Below are positions 7,796 through 15,085 of a stretch of 58,813 nt of DNA, one piece after another (position 1 is the first letter of the stretch; the number at the start of each line of letters is the position of its first letter). Below the pieces are notes generated by a model, which was not told the origin of the DNA, ran no database searches, and saw nothing but the letters and a program-made list of their open reading frames with translations. The stretch is from contig DUKY01000009.1 of NCBI GenBank assembly GCA_013329055.1, positions 1 to 58,813 of the forward strand. Direction: 5' to 3'. The position numbers and the translations under genes are program-made. The stretch comes from Nanobdellota archaeon (GTDB taxonomy: Archaea; Nanobdellota; Nanobdellia; Pacearchaeales; GW2011-AR1).

Positions 7796-7796
7796 T

Positions 7797-8021
7797 TTAT
7801 TTGATCTTCATCTGGCCTAATTTAATTTGTAATTTAACTTTTTCCTGAAGTCCTTTATAATGCGGGCAGAAATCATAAGACGCTGATTGACATAATTCTG
7901 TTTTTTGATCTAATAAATCTTCATAATTTGGAGCATTTTCACCTAAGTCAATTAATTTTCGTGTATCTGGGCAGTCTATATCATCAACATACGGGCAATA
8001 AAAATTTCTTTCTAGATTCAT
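7797..8021 (-). CDS. Small four-cysteine protein between two ribosomal genes
   Basis: Unrecognised protein of 74 aa. Four cysteines are arranged as two CxxxxxxxC pairs (C9/C17 and C44/C52), with a nearby histidine (CPHY), which suggests a zinc or Fe-S knuckle. The start ATG overlaps the stop of the eL33 gene (ATGs at 8019-8021, stop at 8018-8020), and its own stop is one base from the uL16 start. It is therefore almost certainly translated with them and may bind ribosomes or act in their assembly. That role is inferred only from context. Confidence 0.65.
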   Translation of the reverse strand: MNLERNFYCPYVDDIDCPDTRKLIDLGENAPNYEDLLDQKTELCQSASYDFCPHYKGLQEKVKLQIKLGQMKIK

Positions 8022-8278
8022 TTTATGTTTACCTCTGTTGTGATTGCCTGACCAGGCAAGCCTTTTTCGAAAATTGCTCTGATTACACCTTTATTTCCAT
8101 GTGGTGCTGAAACTTTACCCATGATAATTTTACCTGCTGGTGATTTCCATTCAACGCTTTTTCCAACAAATTTTTCTGCACTTTCTTTTGAATTTATCCC
8201 TTCAATTTCAATTAAAAAGTGCTTTTCATGAACTGTTTGTTTTCCACGTCTAAATTGTAATACTTTTCCTTTTGTCAT
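8018..8278 (-). CDS. rpl35ae: 50S ribosomal protein L35Ae (eL33)
   Basis: Large-subunit ribosomal protein found in archaea and eukaryotes. The small beta-barrel sequence is clear: KHFLIEIEGINSKESAEKFVGKSVEW, KIIMGKVSAPHGNKGVIRAIF and a final GLPGQAITTEV strand. These match eL33 order, and 86 aa is the usual length. The start is the ATG at 8276-8278. It heads the eL33, small Cys protein, uL16 set and is transcribed divergently from the ROK kinase gene 234 bases away. Confidence 0.92.
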   Translation of the reverse strand: MTKGKVLQFRRGKQTVHEKHFLIEIEGINSKESAEKFVGKSVEWKSPAGKIIMGKVSAPHGNKGVIRAIFEKGLPGQAITTEVNIK

Positions 8279-8512
8279 TTTTCAAATTTTTTGTTTTTTA
8301 TTTGGATGTGAAAAATACTAAAATTTACATCTTAGTAAATTTTTCCATAGTAAATTAGGGAGAAGATTAGTTTATAAAAGTTTTCATAATTGAGATTTTA
8401 TTAAAATAATTAAAATTTGTTTAAAAATGTAATTTTTTAAGTTTTTATTCTATTAAAAACTCTTTTTCCCTCATTGCATAAACTATATAAATTAATTTTT
8501 GTTTTTAGATTC

Positions 8513-9322
8513 ATGAGGGATGAGGTGATTGTTTTTGATATTGGGGGGACTAGTATGCGTTCTGCATTAATGAAAAATAATCAGATTTTAAAGTATGCAA
8601 GTATTCCAACTCCGAAGACAAAAGCAGAATTTCTTGAAAAAATTGTAGAGTTTATAGACGGATTTAATTCTTCAAATGTTAAAGGTATTGGTATTGGAAT
8701 TGCAGGTCCTGTAAAAGAAGGTGTAATAAAAAATGCTCCAAACTTGGTATTGAAAAATTTTGATTTAAGAAAGTATCTTATGAAAAAATATCATAAGCGA
8801 GTTGAAATAAAAAATGATGCTGAGTGTTTTACCATTGCTGAACTTAAAAAAGGTTCAAGATTAAGAAATTTTCTTTTGATAACTGTTGGCACTGGAATCG
8901 GCGGTGGGATTGTTATTGACGGAAAAGATTATCGTGGTATGGGGTATGGTGCTGAATTTGGGCATATGTATATTCAAGATGAACAATGGGAAACTCTTTG
9001 GAAAAAAACTCGTGCCAGGATAAAAAAAGAATTTGGCAAGGAATTGCTGATTCGTGATTTTGTTAAAATGAATGATAAAAAATCAAAATTAATTCTTGAT
9101 GAATGTACAGATTATTTTGGCAAGGGGATTGCTTCGCTTATCTCTGCATTTGATCCTGAGGCAGTTTTTATTGGTGGAGGGGTTCGTGATTCCGGAAAAT
9201 ATTTTATTGAAGAGGTTAAGAAAAAGGTTGAGAAATATTCATTTATTCCTAGAAAAACTCCTATTAAATGGACTACTCTTGAGAATCCGGGGATTATTGG
9301 TGCGTCGCTATTGATTGATTAG
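8513..9322 (+). CDS. ROK-family sugar kinase (glucokinase-like)
   Basis: ATP-dependent sugar kinase of the ROK family, likely to phosphorylate glucose released by the glucan hydrolases nearby. Motifs: phosphate loop FDIGGTSMRSAL (8-19), GIGIAGPV (57-64), catalytic Asp in KNDAEC (about 102-107), TVGTGIGGGI (121-130) and the sugar-binding EFGH (near 148). The usual CxCGxxGCxE zinc motif after EFGH is missing and replaced by MYIQDEQWE, an unusual trait. The start is the ATG at 8513. A TATA box (8482-8489, in ACTATATAAATT) about 26 bases upstream points to a leaderless mRNA. 269 aa. Confidence 0.8.
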   Translation: MRDEVIVFDIGGTSMRSALMKNNQILKYASIPTPKTKAEFLEKIVEFIDGFNSSNVKGIGIGIAGPVKEGVIKNAPNLVLKNFDLRKYLMKKYHKRVEIKNDAECFTIAELKKGSRLRNFLLITVGTGIGGGIVIDGKDYRGMGYGAEFGHMYIQDEQWETLWKKTRARIKKEFGKELLIRDFVKMNDKKSKLILDECTDYFGKGIASLISAFDPEAVFIGGGVRDSGKYFIEEVKKKVEKYSFIPRKTPIKWTTLENPGIIGASLLID

Positions 9323-9326
9323 GATA

Positions 9327-9730
9327 AAAGGAACCCCTTGGTTCCTTTTGAACTTCCTCGAAACATTGAAGGGTGGCATCATTATGAGCCTTCTTGGATG
9401 CCACATAGAATGTAAACCCCTTGGTTAGTATTAAAGATTTTAATAAATTCCCCCATTTCTTTGTTTAAAAAAGTGTGTTAAAGATTTTAACAAATCCCTT
9501 TTTAATCTTGAATTTTTCCCACATCCCCAAAATTTTTGTAAACAAAAATTTCCCTTTAAGCAGTTAAAATTTTATTATTAAACACACTTTTTTATTTCTT
9601 TACTTGAATTTTAATTCCCTCACCTTCTCATTGGATTATCGTTTCTACCACGAAGTTACTTGCCCCTTCATTGCTTTGCAATATCTGCACCTTTAAGCCA
9701 TTAAAATCTTAATTATTAAAATTCTCCATA
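9327..9730 (+). repeat. Structured repeat mosaic 1 (modules A and B)
   Basis: Gene-free region between convergent genes. Module A (9327-9404) has hairpins GGAACC/GGTTCC, CTTC/GAAG and GTGGCATC/GATGCCAC. Module B (9467-9593) has outer stem AAAAAAGTGTGTT/AACACACTTTTTT, inner stem GATTTTAAC/GTTAAAAT and hairpin AAATTTTTGT/ACAAAAATTT, then CCCTTTAAGC. A worn copy of module E (TTTCTACCACGAAGTTAC) follows. No open reading frame worth calling was seen. Confidence 0.8.
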
Positions 9731-9736
9731 AAAATT

Positions 9737-10621
9737 CTATTTTTTAGAACTTACAATCAAATTAATCTTTTGTCCAAACATTTTTGATGCTTTTTTTATA
9801 TATTCTTTGATATTTTGCTTAAAGTATGGTTTATTTTGCTTTTGGATTTGACCTATTAAGTAATAGGAATATGCAATAAATCCCGCATAATTCAAATCTT
9901 TTGGAAGGGATAAATTTAGTCTATTTTTACCGAAAATGTTGTTTTTTTGTCCTAAACTAATAAAAAGTTCTGTATTTGAACTTACAATTGTTTCTGCATG
10001 TTTTGTATGTTCAAATGTGAAAACTCGTGCTGAGATTTTTGACCCGAAAAGTTCTTCAAATTTTGTTAATAGCATGTTTGATGCAAGATAGAACTTTTCC
10101 GGAATTATTATGTAAAATGCATCATATTTTTTCAAATCTTTTGGTATTTTTTTTGAATTTTCTTGAATAAATTTCAAAATTTTTGTTGGATTTTCACCTG
10201 TTTTAGAAAAAATCATGCTTAGATATGTTGAAATATTATAAGTGTAAGGTTCAGGATTTTCAGGGAAAATATATGTTTTGTCTGCATATTTTTTTGCAAT
10301 TGCATTTGGATTATTTGTTAATAATACTATTTTTATCCCTTTTTCTTTGAGTTTTTTAGCGATTTTTGGTGCATGTTTTCCCCCAAAAGAAGAAATTATA
10401 ACACTTCCATCAATATCTTTTAATTTCTTTAAATAATCACTTTCATCTGCAAAAACTGCATTTGTTCCTTCAAATAATATCTTTCCCACATGAAATGCAT
10501 TACCGCTCCCAATAACTAATGGTTTTTTAAAAGTGCAGAATTTATCTATTTTTTTGATTGGTTTTTTGGTAAAAGTATTCAAAGCATTAATTACACCTTC
10601 ATCCAAATTAATGATTTCCAT
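9737..10621 (-). CDS. SIS-domain protein (sugar isomerase-like)
   Basis: Phosphosugar-binding protein with a SIS fold. GSGNAFHVGKIL (39-50) and the second segment SVIISSFGGKHAPKIAKKLKEKG, then IVLLTNNPNA, show the typical strand, Ser-rich loop, helix order. Such proteins isomerise or deaminate phosphosugars or sense them. It sits between two structured repeat mosaics and the sugar genes, which fits a role in glucan or amino-sugar metabolism; the precise reaction is unknown. The start is the ATG at 10619-10621. About 41 bases of its upstream region are duplicated at 10963-11004. Confidence 0.7.
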   Translation of the reverse strand: MEIINLDEGVINALNTFTKKPIKKIDKFCTFKKPLVIGSGNAFHVGKILFEGTNAVFADESDYLKKLKDIDGSVIISSFGGKHAPKIAKKLKEKGIKIVLLTNNPNAIAKKYADKTYIFPENPEPYTYNISTYLSMIFSKTGENPTKILKFIQENSKKIPKDLKKYDAFYIIIPEKFYLASNMLLTKFEELFGSKISARVFTFEHTKHAETIVSSNTELFISLGQKNNIFGKNRLNLSLPKDLNYAGFIAYSYYLIGQIQKQNKPYFKQNIKEYIKKASKMFGQKINLIVSSKK

Positions 10622-10647
10622 TCTTTAAATTGAATAATTTAAGATAT

Positions 10648-10689
10648 ATAAATGTACTTTTTTAAACGATTTTTTTGTATTTTTATTTT
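10648..10689. repeat. Direct repeat, left copy (SIS gene promoter side)
   Basis: This stretch of about 42 bases begins ATAAATGTACTTTTTTAAA. It recurs at 10963-11004 with one mismatch (C against T). The two copies bracket a structured repeat mosaic, as expected if the mosaic was inserted with duplication of its target. The left copy lies in the upstream region of the SIS-domain gene. Confidence 0.8.
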
Positions 10690-10930
10690 TTTTAAGATTT
10701 AACAATCCCCCTGAATTTCTTTACTTGAATTTTATTTCCCACATTTTCTCGTAACCTCGCATGATGAAAAAAGCATACAAAGATTTTAACAAATCCCCTT
10801 TTAATCTTGAATTTTTCCCACATCCCCCAAATTATTACTAAAGTAATAATTTGCCTTTAAGTCGTTAAAATCTTATTGATTGTATGCTTTTTTTATTATT
10901 TCTACCCTGTTAAAAATAATTTTTTGAAAA
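10685..10930 (+). repeat. Structured repeat mosaic 2 (nested module B)
   Basis: An outer bracket AAGATTTAAC (10694-10703) with a partner near GTTAAA (10909-10914) encloses a complete module B (10767-10894). The module B outer stem is AAAAAAGCATACA/TGTATGCTTTTTT, the inner stem GATTTTAAC/GTTAAAATC and the hairpin AAATTATTAC/GTAATAATTT. Its stem sequences differ from those at 9467-9593, yet pairing is kept on both sides. Confidence 0.85.
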
Positions 10931-10962
10931 CTTTGAAATAAAACTCTCAGACAGAGCCCAAA

Positions 10963-11004
10963 ATAAATGTACTTTTTTAAATGATTTTTTTGTATTTTTA
11001 TTTT
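10963..11004. repeat. Direct repeat, right copy
   Basis: Second copy of the roughly 41-base repeat at 10648-10689 (one mismatch). It lies between the structured mosaic and the glycogen synthase-like gene. The rest of 10931-11119 shows only an AT-rich promoter region. Confidence 0.8.
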
Positions 11005-11119
11005 GAACTTGGAAAAATGTAAAGAAAAAACTGAAAATATGATGAATTTTGAAAAGCTTTTACTTTAAAAGAAACCTTTATTAACTTTATTTTGAATTTT
11101 AATATAAGGTAAAAGAGAT

Positions 11120-12337
11120 GTGGTGAAAGTTTTGATGTTTGGCTGGGAATTTCCTCCGTTTCATACGGGTGGTCTTGGCACTGCTTGTGAAGGTTTAACC
11201 AAATGTTTAAGTAAAAACGGAGTTGAATTAATTTTTGTTTTACCAAAAAAATTGGACTTAAATGTTGATTTTTTAAAAGTAGTTTATGCTGATGATAATA
11301 TTCCAATTAAAAAACAATATTATTTTAATTCAATAATTCAAGGTTATACTACGCATAAAAGTTATGAAAATAAATATGAATTGGAAAAAGAAAAAGATTT
11401 AATTTATGCTTCTAATTTAAATGAAGAAGTTGAACGTTATGGTTTAGTTGCAAAAAGAATTGCAGAGGAAGAAACCTTTGATATTATTCATGCTCATGAT
11501 TGGTTAACTTTTAAGGCCGGAATGATGGCAAAAAGAGTTTCAGGAAAAAAATTAGTTGTTCATGTTCATGCTACTGAATTTGATAGATGTGGCGGACAAG
11601 GCTGTAACCAGCATGTTTATGATATTGAAAAAAAGGGAATGCAGGAAGCAGACCAAATTATTGCGATTAGTGATTATACAAAAAAACAAATTGTAAAACA
11701 TTATGGCATTTCTCCAAAGAAAGTAATTGTTATTCATAATGGAACGCAATTTGAAGAATTTATTTTAAATGAAGTTTCTAATTTGAAAAAAAGTAAAAAG
11801 ATTGTTCTTTCATTAGGCAGAATAACTTTGCAAAAAGGTATTGATTACCTTATATCTGCGGCGAGAATTGTTTTGAAGTATGACCGCAATGTAATTTTTG
11901 TGATTGCCGGTAATGGTGATATGTATGAAGAAATTGTTCGTAAAGTTAGTGATATGGGAATTGCTGATAATTTTATTTTTACCGGTTGGGTTAAAGATAA
12001 AAATGAGATTAAAAAAATGTATAGCATGGCTGATCTTTTTATTATGCCTTCTGTTTCTGAGCCTTTTGGTTTAGTTCCTTTGGAAGCTCAAATGTGCGGA
12101 ACTCCGTCGTTAATTTCAAAACAATCCGGTGTTGCTGAAATTTTTTCTAATTGTTTGAAGGCGGATTTTTGGGATGTTAATGATATGGCGGATAAAATTG
12201 TTGCGGTGTTAAAATATAATGAACTTCATAAAACGTTAAATGAAAATGGTAAAGAAGAAGTAAAAAAATTGACTTGGGATAAACCTGCTGTTCGTTGCAT
12301 GGATTTATATAAAAAGATGATGGAGGAGGTAAATTAA
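11120..12337 (+). CDS. Glycogen synthase-like glycosyltransferase (GT4/GT5 fold)
   Basis: GT-B glycosyltransferase, probably extending an alpha-1,4-glucan from a nucleotide sugar. The N-terminal domain opens with FGWEFPPFHTGGLGTACEGL (the GGLG donor loop of glycogen synthases) and has HAHDWLTFKAG. The C-terminal domain has SLGRITLQKGIDYLI and the E-x7-E motif EPFGLVPLE. The start is GTG at 11120 (a second GTG follows); an ATG at 11118 is out of frame. A TATA-like TTTAATATAAGG is about 20 bases upstream. Its stop overlaps the GH57 start (TAATG). First gene of the glucan operon. Confidence 0.85.
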   Translation: MVKVLMFGWEFPPFHTGGLGTACEGLTKCLSKNGVELIFVLPKKLDLNVDFLKVVYADDNIPIKKQYYFNSIIQGYTTHKSYENKYELEKEKDLIYASNLNEEVERYGLVAKRIAEEETFDIIHAHDWLTFKAGMMAKRVSGKKLVVHVHATEFDRCGGQGCNQHVYDIEKKGMQEADQIIAISDYTKKQIVKHYGISPKKVIVIHNGTQFEEFILNEVSNLKKSKKIVLSLGRITLQKGIDYLISAARIVLKYDRNVIFVIAGNGDMYEEIVRKVSDMGIADNFIFTGWVKDKNEIKKMYSMADLFIMPSVSEPFGLVPLEAQMCGTPSLISKQSGVAEIFSNCLKADFWDVNDMADKIVAVLKYNELHKTLNENGKEEVKKLTWDKPAVRCMDLYKKMMEEVN

Positions 12338-13647
12338 TGGTTTCTGTATGTTTTTATTTTCAGGTTCATCAACCTTATCGTGTTAAGAAATATACTATTT
12401 TTGATATTGGGAATAATTCAAATTATTTTTATGATGATGGTGATAACAAAAGAAATAATGAAAAAATTTTAAGAAAGGTTTCAAATAAATGTTATTTACC
12501 TGCAAATGCTGTGTTATTGGAATTATTAAATAAGTATCCTGAATTTAAAATAAGTTTTTCTTTCTCGGGGGTATTTTTAGAACAGTTAGAAGAATTTGCT
12601 CCGGATGTTTTGGATTCTTTTAAGAAATTGGTTGATACCGGGCAAGTAGAAATTCTTGCAGAGACTTATTATCATTCTTTGGCATTTCTTTATTCTAAGG
12701 GTGAATTCAGGGAGCAAGTTAAACTTCATGAAAATTTAATTAAGAGACTTTTTGGTTTGACTCCGAAGGTATTTCGTAATACTGAATTAATTTACAGTAA
12801 TGAAGTTGCAAGAGAAGTTGAGGCAATGGGTTACAAAGGTATTTTGTCAGAAGGTTCAGATAATATTTTAGGCTGGAGGTCTCCTAATTTTTTGTATCGA
12901 CCCATTAGTACAAAAAAAATAAAGGTTCTTACAAAAAATTATCGTTTAAGTGATGATCTTGCTTTTCGTTTTTCTGAAAAAAGTTGGAAAGAATGGCCTT
13001 TAACTGCTCCGAAATATGTTGAGTGGGTTAATGCAATTAATGGCAACGGGAATGTTCTGAATCTTTTTATGGATTATGAAACTTTTGGTGAACATCAATG
13101 GGAAGAGACCGGAATTTTTGAATTTATGAGGCATTTACCGGGTGAAATTTTAAAGCATCCTGATAATAATTTTAAAACTCCTTCGGAAGTTATTGATTCT
13201 TATAATGTTATGGGGGATTTTGATGTTCCTCATTTGATGTCTTGGGCAGATGTTGAGAGAGATTTAAGTGCCTGGCTTGGAAATGAGATACAGCATTCTG
13301 CAATTAACAAGGTTTATTTTTTGGGGCATAGAGTTTTGAAAACTAAGGACGAGGAGTTAATACATAAATGGAGAAAATTGCAAACTTCAGATCATTTTTA
13401 TTATATGTGCACTAAATGGTTTGCTGATGGGGATGTGCATAAATATTTTAATCCTTATGAAAGTCCTTATGATGCGTTTATTAGTTTTATGAATGTATTA
13501 CAAGATTTGGAATTAAGGTTAGAAAAATATGAAATGATGAATCCAGACGAGAAATGCAATTTATCCTCTTCAAATTTTAATAACATTTATAAATTTAATT
13601 CATTATTAAATAATAAAAGTGAGGGGATGATAAATGGCAATAACTAG
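12337..13647 (+). CDS. GH57 family alpha-amylase-like hydrolase
   Basis: Retaining glycoside hydrolase of family 57, acting on alpha-glucans. The five family regions are recognisable in order: FQVHQPYR (about 8-15), GQVEILAETYYHSLA (near 104-118), FRNTELIYS with the probable nucleophile Glu, FMDYETFGEHQW with the probable acid Asp, and MSWADVERDLSAW. 436 aa. Its ATG overlaps the stop of the upstream synthase by one base and a GGAGGAGG-type ribosome site precedes it. The C-terminal tail overlaps the next gene by 14 bases. No signal peptide, so it acts inside the cell. Confidence 0.9.
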   Translation: MVSVCFYFQVHQPYRVKKYTIFDIGNNSNYFYDDGDNKRNNEKILRKVSNKCYLPANAVLLELLNKYPEFKISFSFSGVFLEQLEEFAPDVLDSFKKLVDTGQVEILAETYYHSLAFLYSKGEFREQVKLHENLIKRLFGLTPKVFRNTELIYSNEVAREVEAMGYKGILSEGSDNILGWRSPNFLYRPISTKKIKVLTKNYRLSDDLAFRFSEKSWKEWPLTAPKYVEWVNAINGNGNVLNLFMDYETFGEHQWEETGIFEFMRHLPGEILKHPDNNFKTPSEVIDSYNVMGDFDVPHLMSWADVERDLSAWLGNEIQHSAINKVYFLGHRVLKTKDEELIHKWRKLQTSDHFYYMCTKWFADGDVHKYFNPYESPYDAFISFMNVLQDLELRLEKYEMMNPDEKCNLSSSNFNNIYKFNSLLNNKSEGMINGNN

Positions 13648-13945
13648 TGAACAATATTTTTATGCATTGAATGGTGCAGTTTTAAAAAATAAAAATGATC
13701 TTTTAGAATTTTTAAAAACTGTTGATAGCAGTACATTTAAACATCATGTGAATTTAGAAAAAAATGATTTTGCTAATTGGATTGATGGTGTTCTTAAAGA
13801 AAAGAGGTTAGCAAAAAAAATTTCGCAAACTAATAATCCTGAAGAAATGATTAATTATATTGGTGAAACAATTAAACAAAAAGACCAGAAAAAAATGGAT
13901 AAAAAATCTGTTATTACTTTGTTGGTCAATTCAATAAATGGATAA
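13634..13945 (+). CDS. DUF5752-like protein, first copy
   Basis: Small soluble protein (103 aa) with the pattern FYALNGAVLKNKNDLLEFLK, then TFKHHVNLEKNDFANWIDGVLKE. I associate this with DUF5752, a family of unknown function often seen near archaeal glucan genes (recalled, not searched). A second copy, with YCHDGS and EKNDFANWIYDV, lies two genes away at 14701, on the other side of the MinD-like ATPase. It overlaps GH57 by 14 bases and the MinD-like gene by 8, so it is translated as part of the operon. GAGGGGA precedes the ATG. Confidence 0.7.
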   Translation: MAITSEQYFYALNGAVLKNKNDLLEFLKTVDSSTFKHHVNLEKNDFANWIDGVLKEKRLAKKISQTNNPEEMINYIGETIKQKDQKKMDKKSVITLLVNSING

Positions 13946-14708
13946 TCCAAAAGTTTTTGGGATAGTTGCTCTTAAGGGTGGTGTAGGCAAAACTACTACT
14001 GTTGCAAATTTAGGTGCAGCATTAGCTCAGGAATTTAATAAAAAAGTTTTAATTGTTGATGCAAATTTTTCGACTCCTCATTTGGGATTACATGTTGGGT
14101 TAGTGAATCCTAATTATACTTTGCATCAAATTATGAGTGATAAGCATTCTGTTTATGAATCTATTTACCAGCATTCACTTGGATTTCATATTATTCCGGG
14201 GCAATTAGCTCCTGTAGGGTTGGATTATAATAAATTAAAAGAAAAAATTGAACCTTTAAAAGAGATTTATGATGTTATTTTAATTGATTCATCTCCGTCA
14301 TTAAATCATGAGATGGCTGCTGCAATGGGTGCTTCTGATGAAATTTTGGTTGTGAGTTCTCCGGATTATCCGACTTTAAGTTCTACATTACATGCAGTAA
14401 AAATTGCAAAAGAGAGCGGGACTCCGATAAGGGGTATAATTTTAAATAAGGTTCATAAAAAAAGATTTGAACTTTGTTCAAAAGATGTATCTGAGGCTTC
14501 AAATGTAAAAGTTTTGGCAGTAATTCCTGATGATATTAAAGTGCTTTCTGCATTATCAAAGATGGTTCCGATTGTGAGTTTTTCTCCGAGTAATGAAGTT
14601 TCACATAGTTATAAAAAATTAGCCGGTTCTTTAATTGGTGTAAATTATAAGAGACCGATTTTTGGAATTAAACGAAAAAATGGAGGTGAAATTGAGACAT
14701 ATGACTGA
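13938..14708 (+). CDS. MinD/ParA-type ATPase
   Basis: Deviant Walker A ATPase of the MinD/ParA class: KGGVGKTTTVANLGAALA with the signature lysine at residue 14, switch I VDANFSTPHLGLHVGL, and switch II LIDSSPSL. Such ATPases dimerise with ATP and position cargo on membranes or nucleoid. 256 aa, ending in a basic stretch (KRPIFGIKRKN) that might contact membrane or DNA. It sits between two DUF5752-like genes inside a glycogen operon and overlaps both. A role in placing or partitioning the glucan or its enzymes is a hypothesis. Confidence 0.88.
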   Translation: MDNPKVFGIVALKGGVGKTTTVANLGAALAQEFNKKVLIVDANFSTPHLGLHVGLVNPNYTLHQIMSDKHSVYESIYQHSLGFHIIPGQLAPVGLDYNKLKEKIEPLKEIYDVILIDSSPSLNHEMAAAMGASDEILVVSSPDYPTLSSTLHAVKIAKESGTPIRGIILNKVHKKRFELCSKDVSEASNVKVLAVIPDDIKVLSALSKMVPIVSFSPSNEVSHSYKKLAGSLIGVNYKRPIFGIKRKNGGEIETYD

Positions 14709-15015
14709 CAATAGTTTTGAACTTTTTATTAGTGATGTACCTTTGCATAAAAAATTTTATTGCCACGATGGTTCTACTTTTAAAAATTTGGAAGAATTAG
14801 AACAAGCATTTAAAAAAATGAGTCCTGAAACTTTTAGTTATCATGCAAATTCTGAAAAAAATGATTTTGCAAATTGGATTTATGATGTTATTGGCGATAT
14901 AACTCTTTCAGATAGTTTAAGGGATGTTTTAGATTCAAAAGCTGCGGCAAAAAAGTTAAGGGCAAGGATTACTTTTATTCAAAAGAAGATTAAAAATTCT
15001 AGCAGGAAGGTTTAA
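14701..15015 (+). CDS. DUF5752-like protein, second copy
   Basis: Paralogue of the protein at 13634: FYCHDGSTFKNLEELEQAFKK, TFSYHANSEKNDFANWIYDVIGD. 104 aa, with a basic helical tail (RARITFIQKKIKN). The start is set at the ATG 14701, because GGAGGTGA (14682-14689) is well placed as its ribosome site; earlier in-frame ATGs exist at 14662 and 14680. It overlaps the MinD-like stop by 8 bases. The pair of copies around an ATPase recalls ParA-type systems with an adaptor, though no adaptor activity can be read from the sequence. Confidence 0.7.
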   Translation: MTDNSFELFISDVPLHKKFYCHDGSTFKNLEELEQAFKKMSPETFSYHANSEKNDFANWIYDVIGDITLSDSLRDVLDSKAAAKKLRARITFIQKKIKNSSRKV

Positions 15016-15021
15016 TGAAAA

Positions 15022-15085
15022 AATTTGTTGCGAATTTTAGTATCTATGAAATTTTTATATTTGTGAATAAAGGAGTATTTGAAAA
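15022..15085 (+). promoter_or_regulatory. Conserved leader motif, copy 1 (before GH15)
   Basis: CGAATTTTAGTAT (15031-15043) lies 55 bases before the ATG and GGAGTATTTGAAAAATG (15072-15088) runs into it. The same two blocks with the same spacing precede the genes at 17188 and 21623. GGAG is a likely ribosome site. A shared regulatory role is inferred. Confidence 0.55.

Noticed and set aside
10998-11306. Minus-strand frame at the start of the glycogen synthase-like gene
   Set aside because: It overlaps the conserved GT start motif on the other strand and the AT-rich repeat region; no family features.
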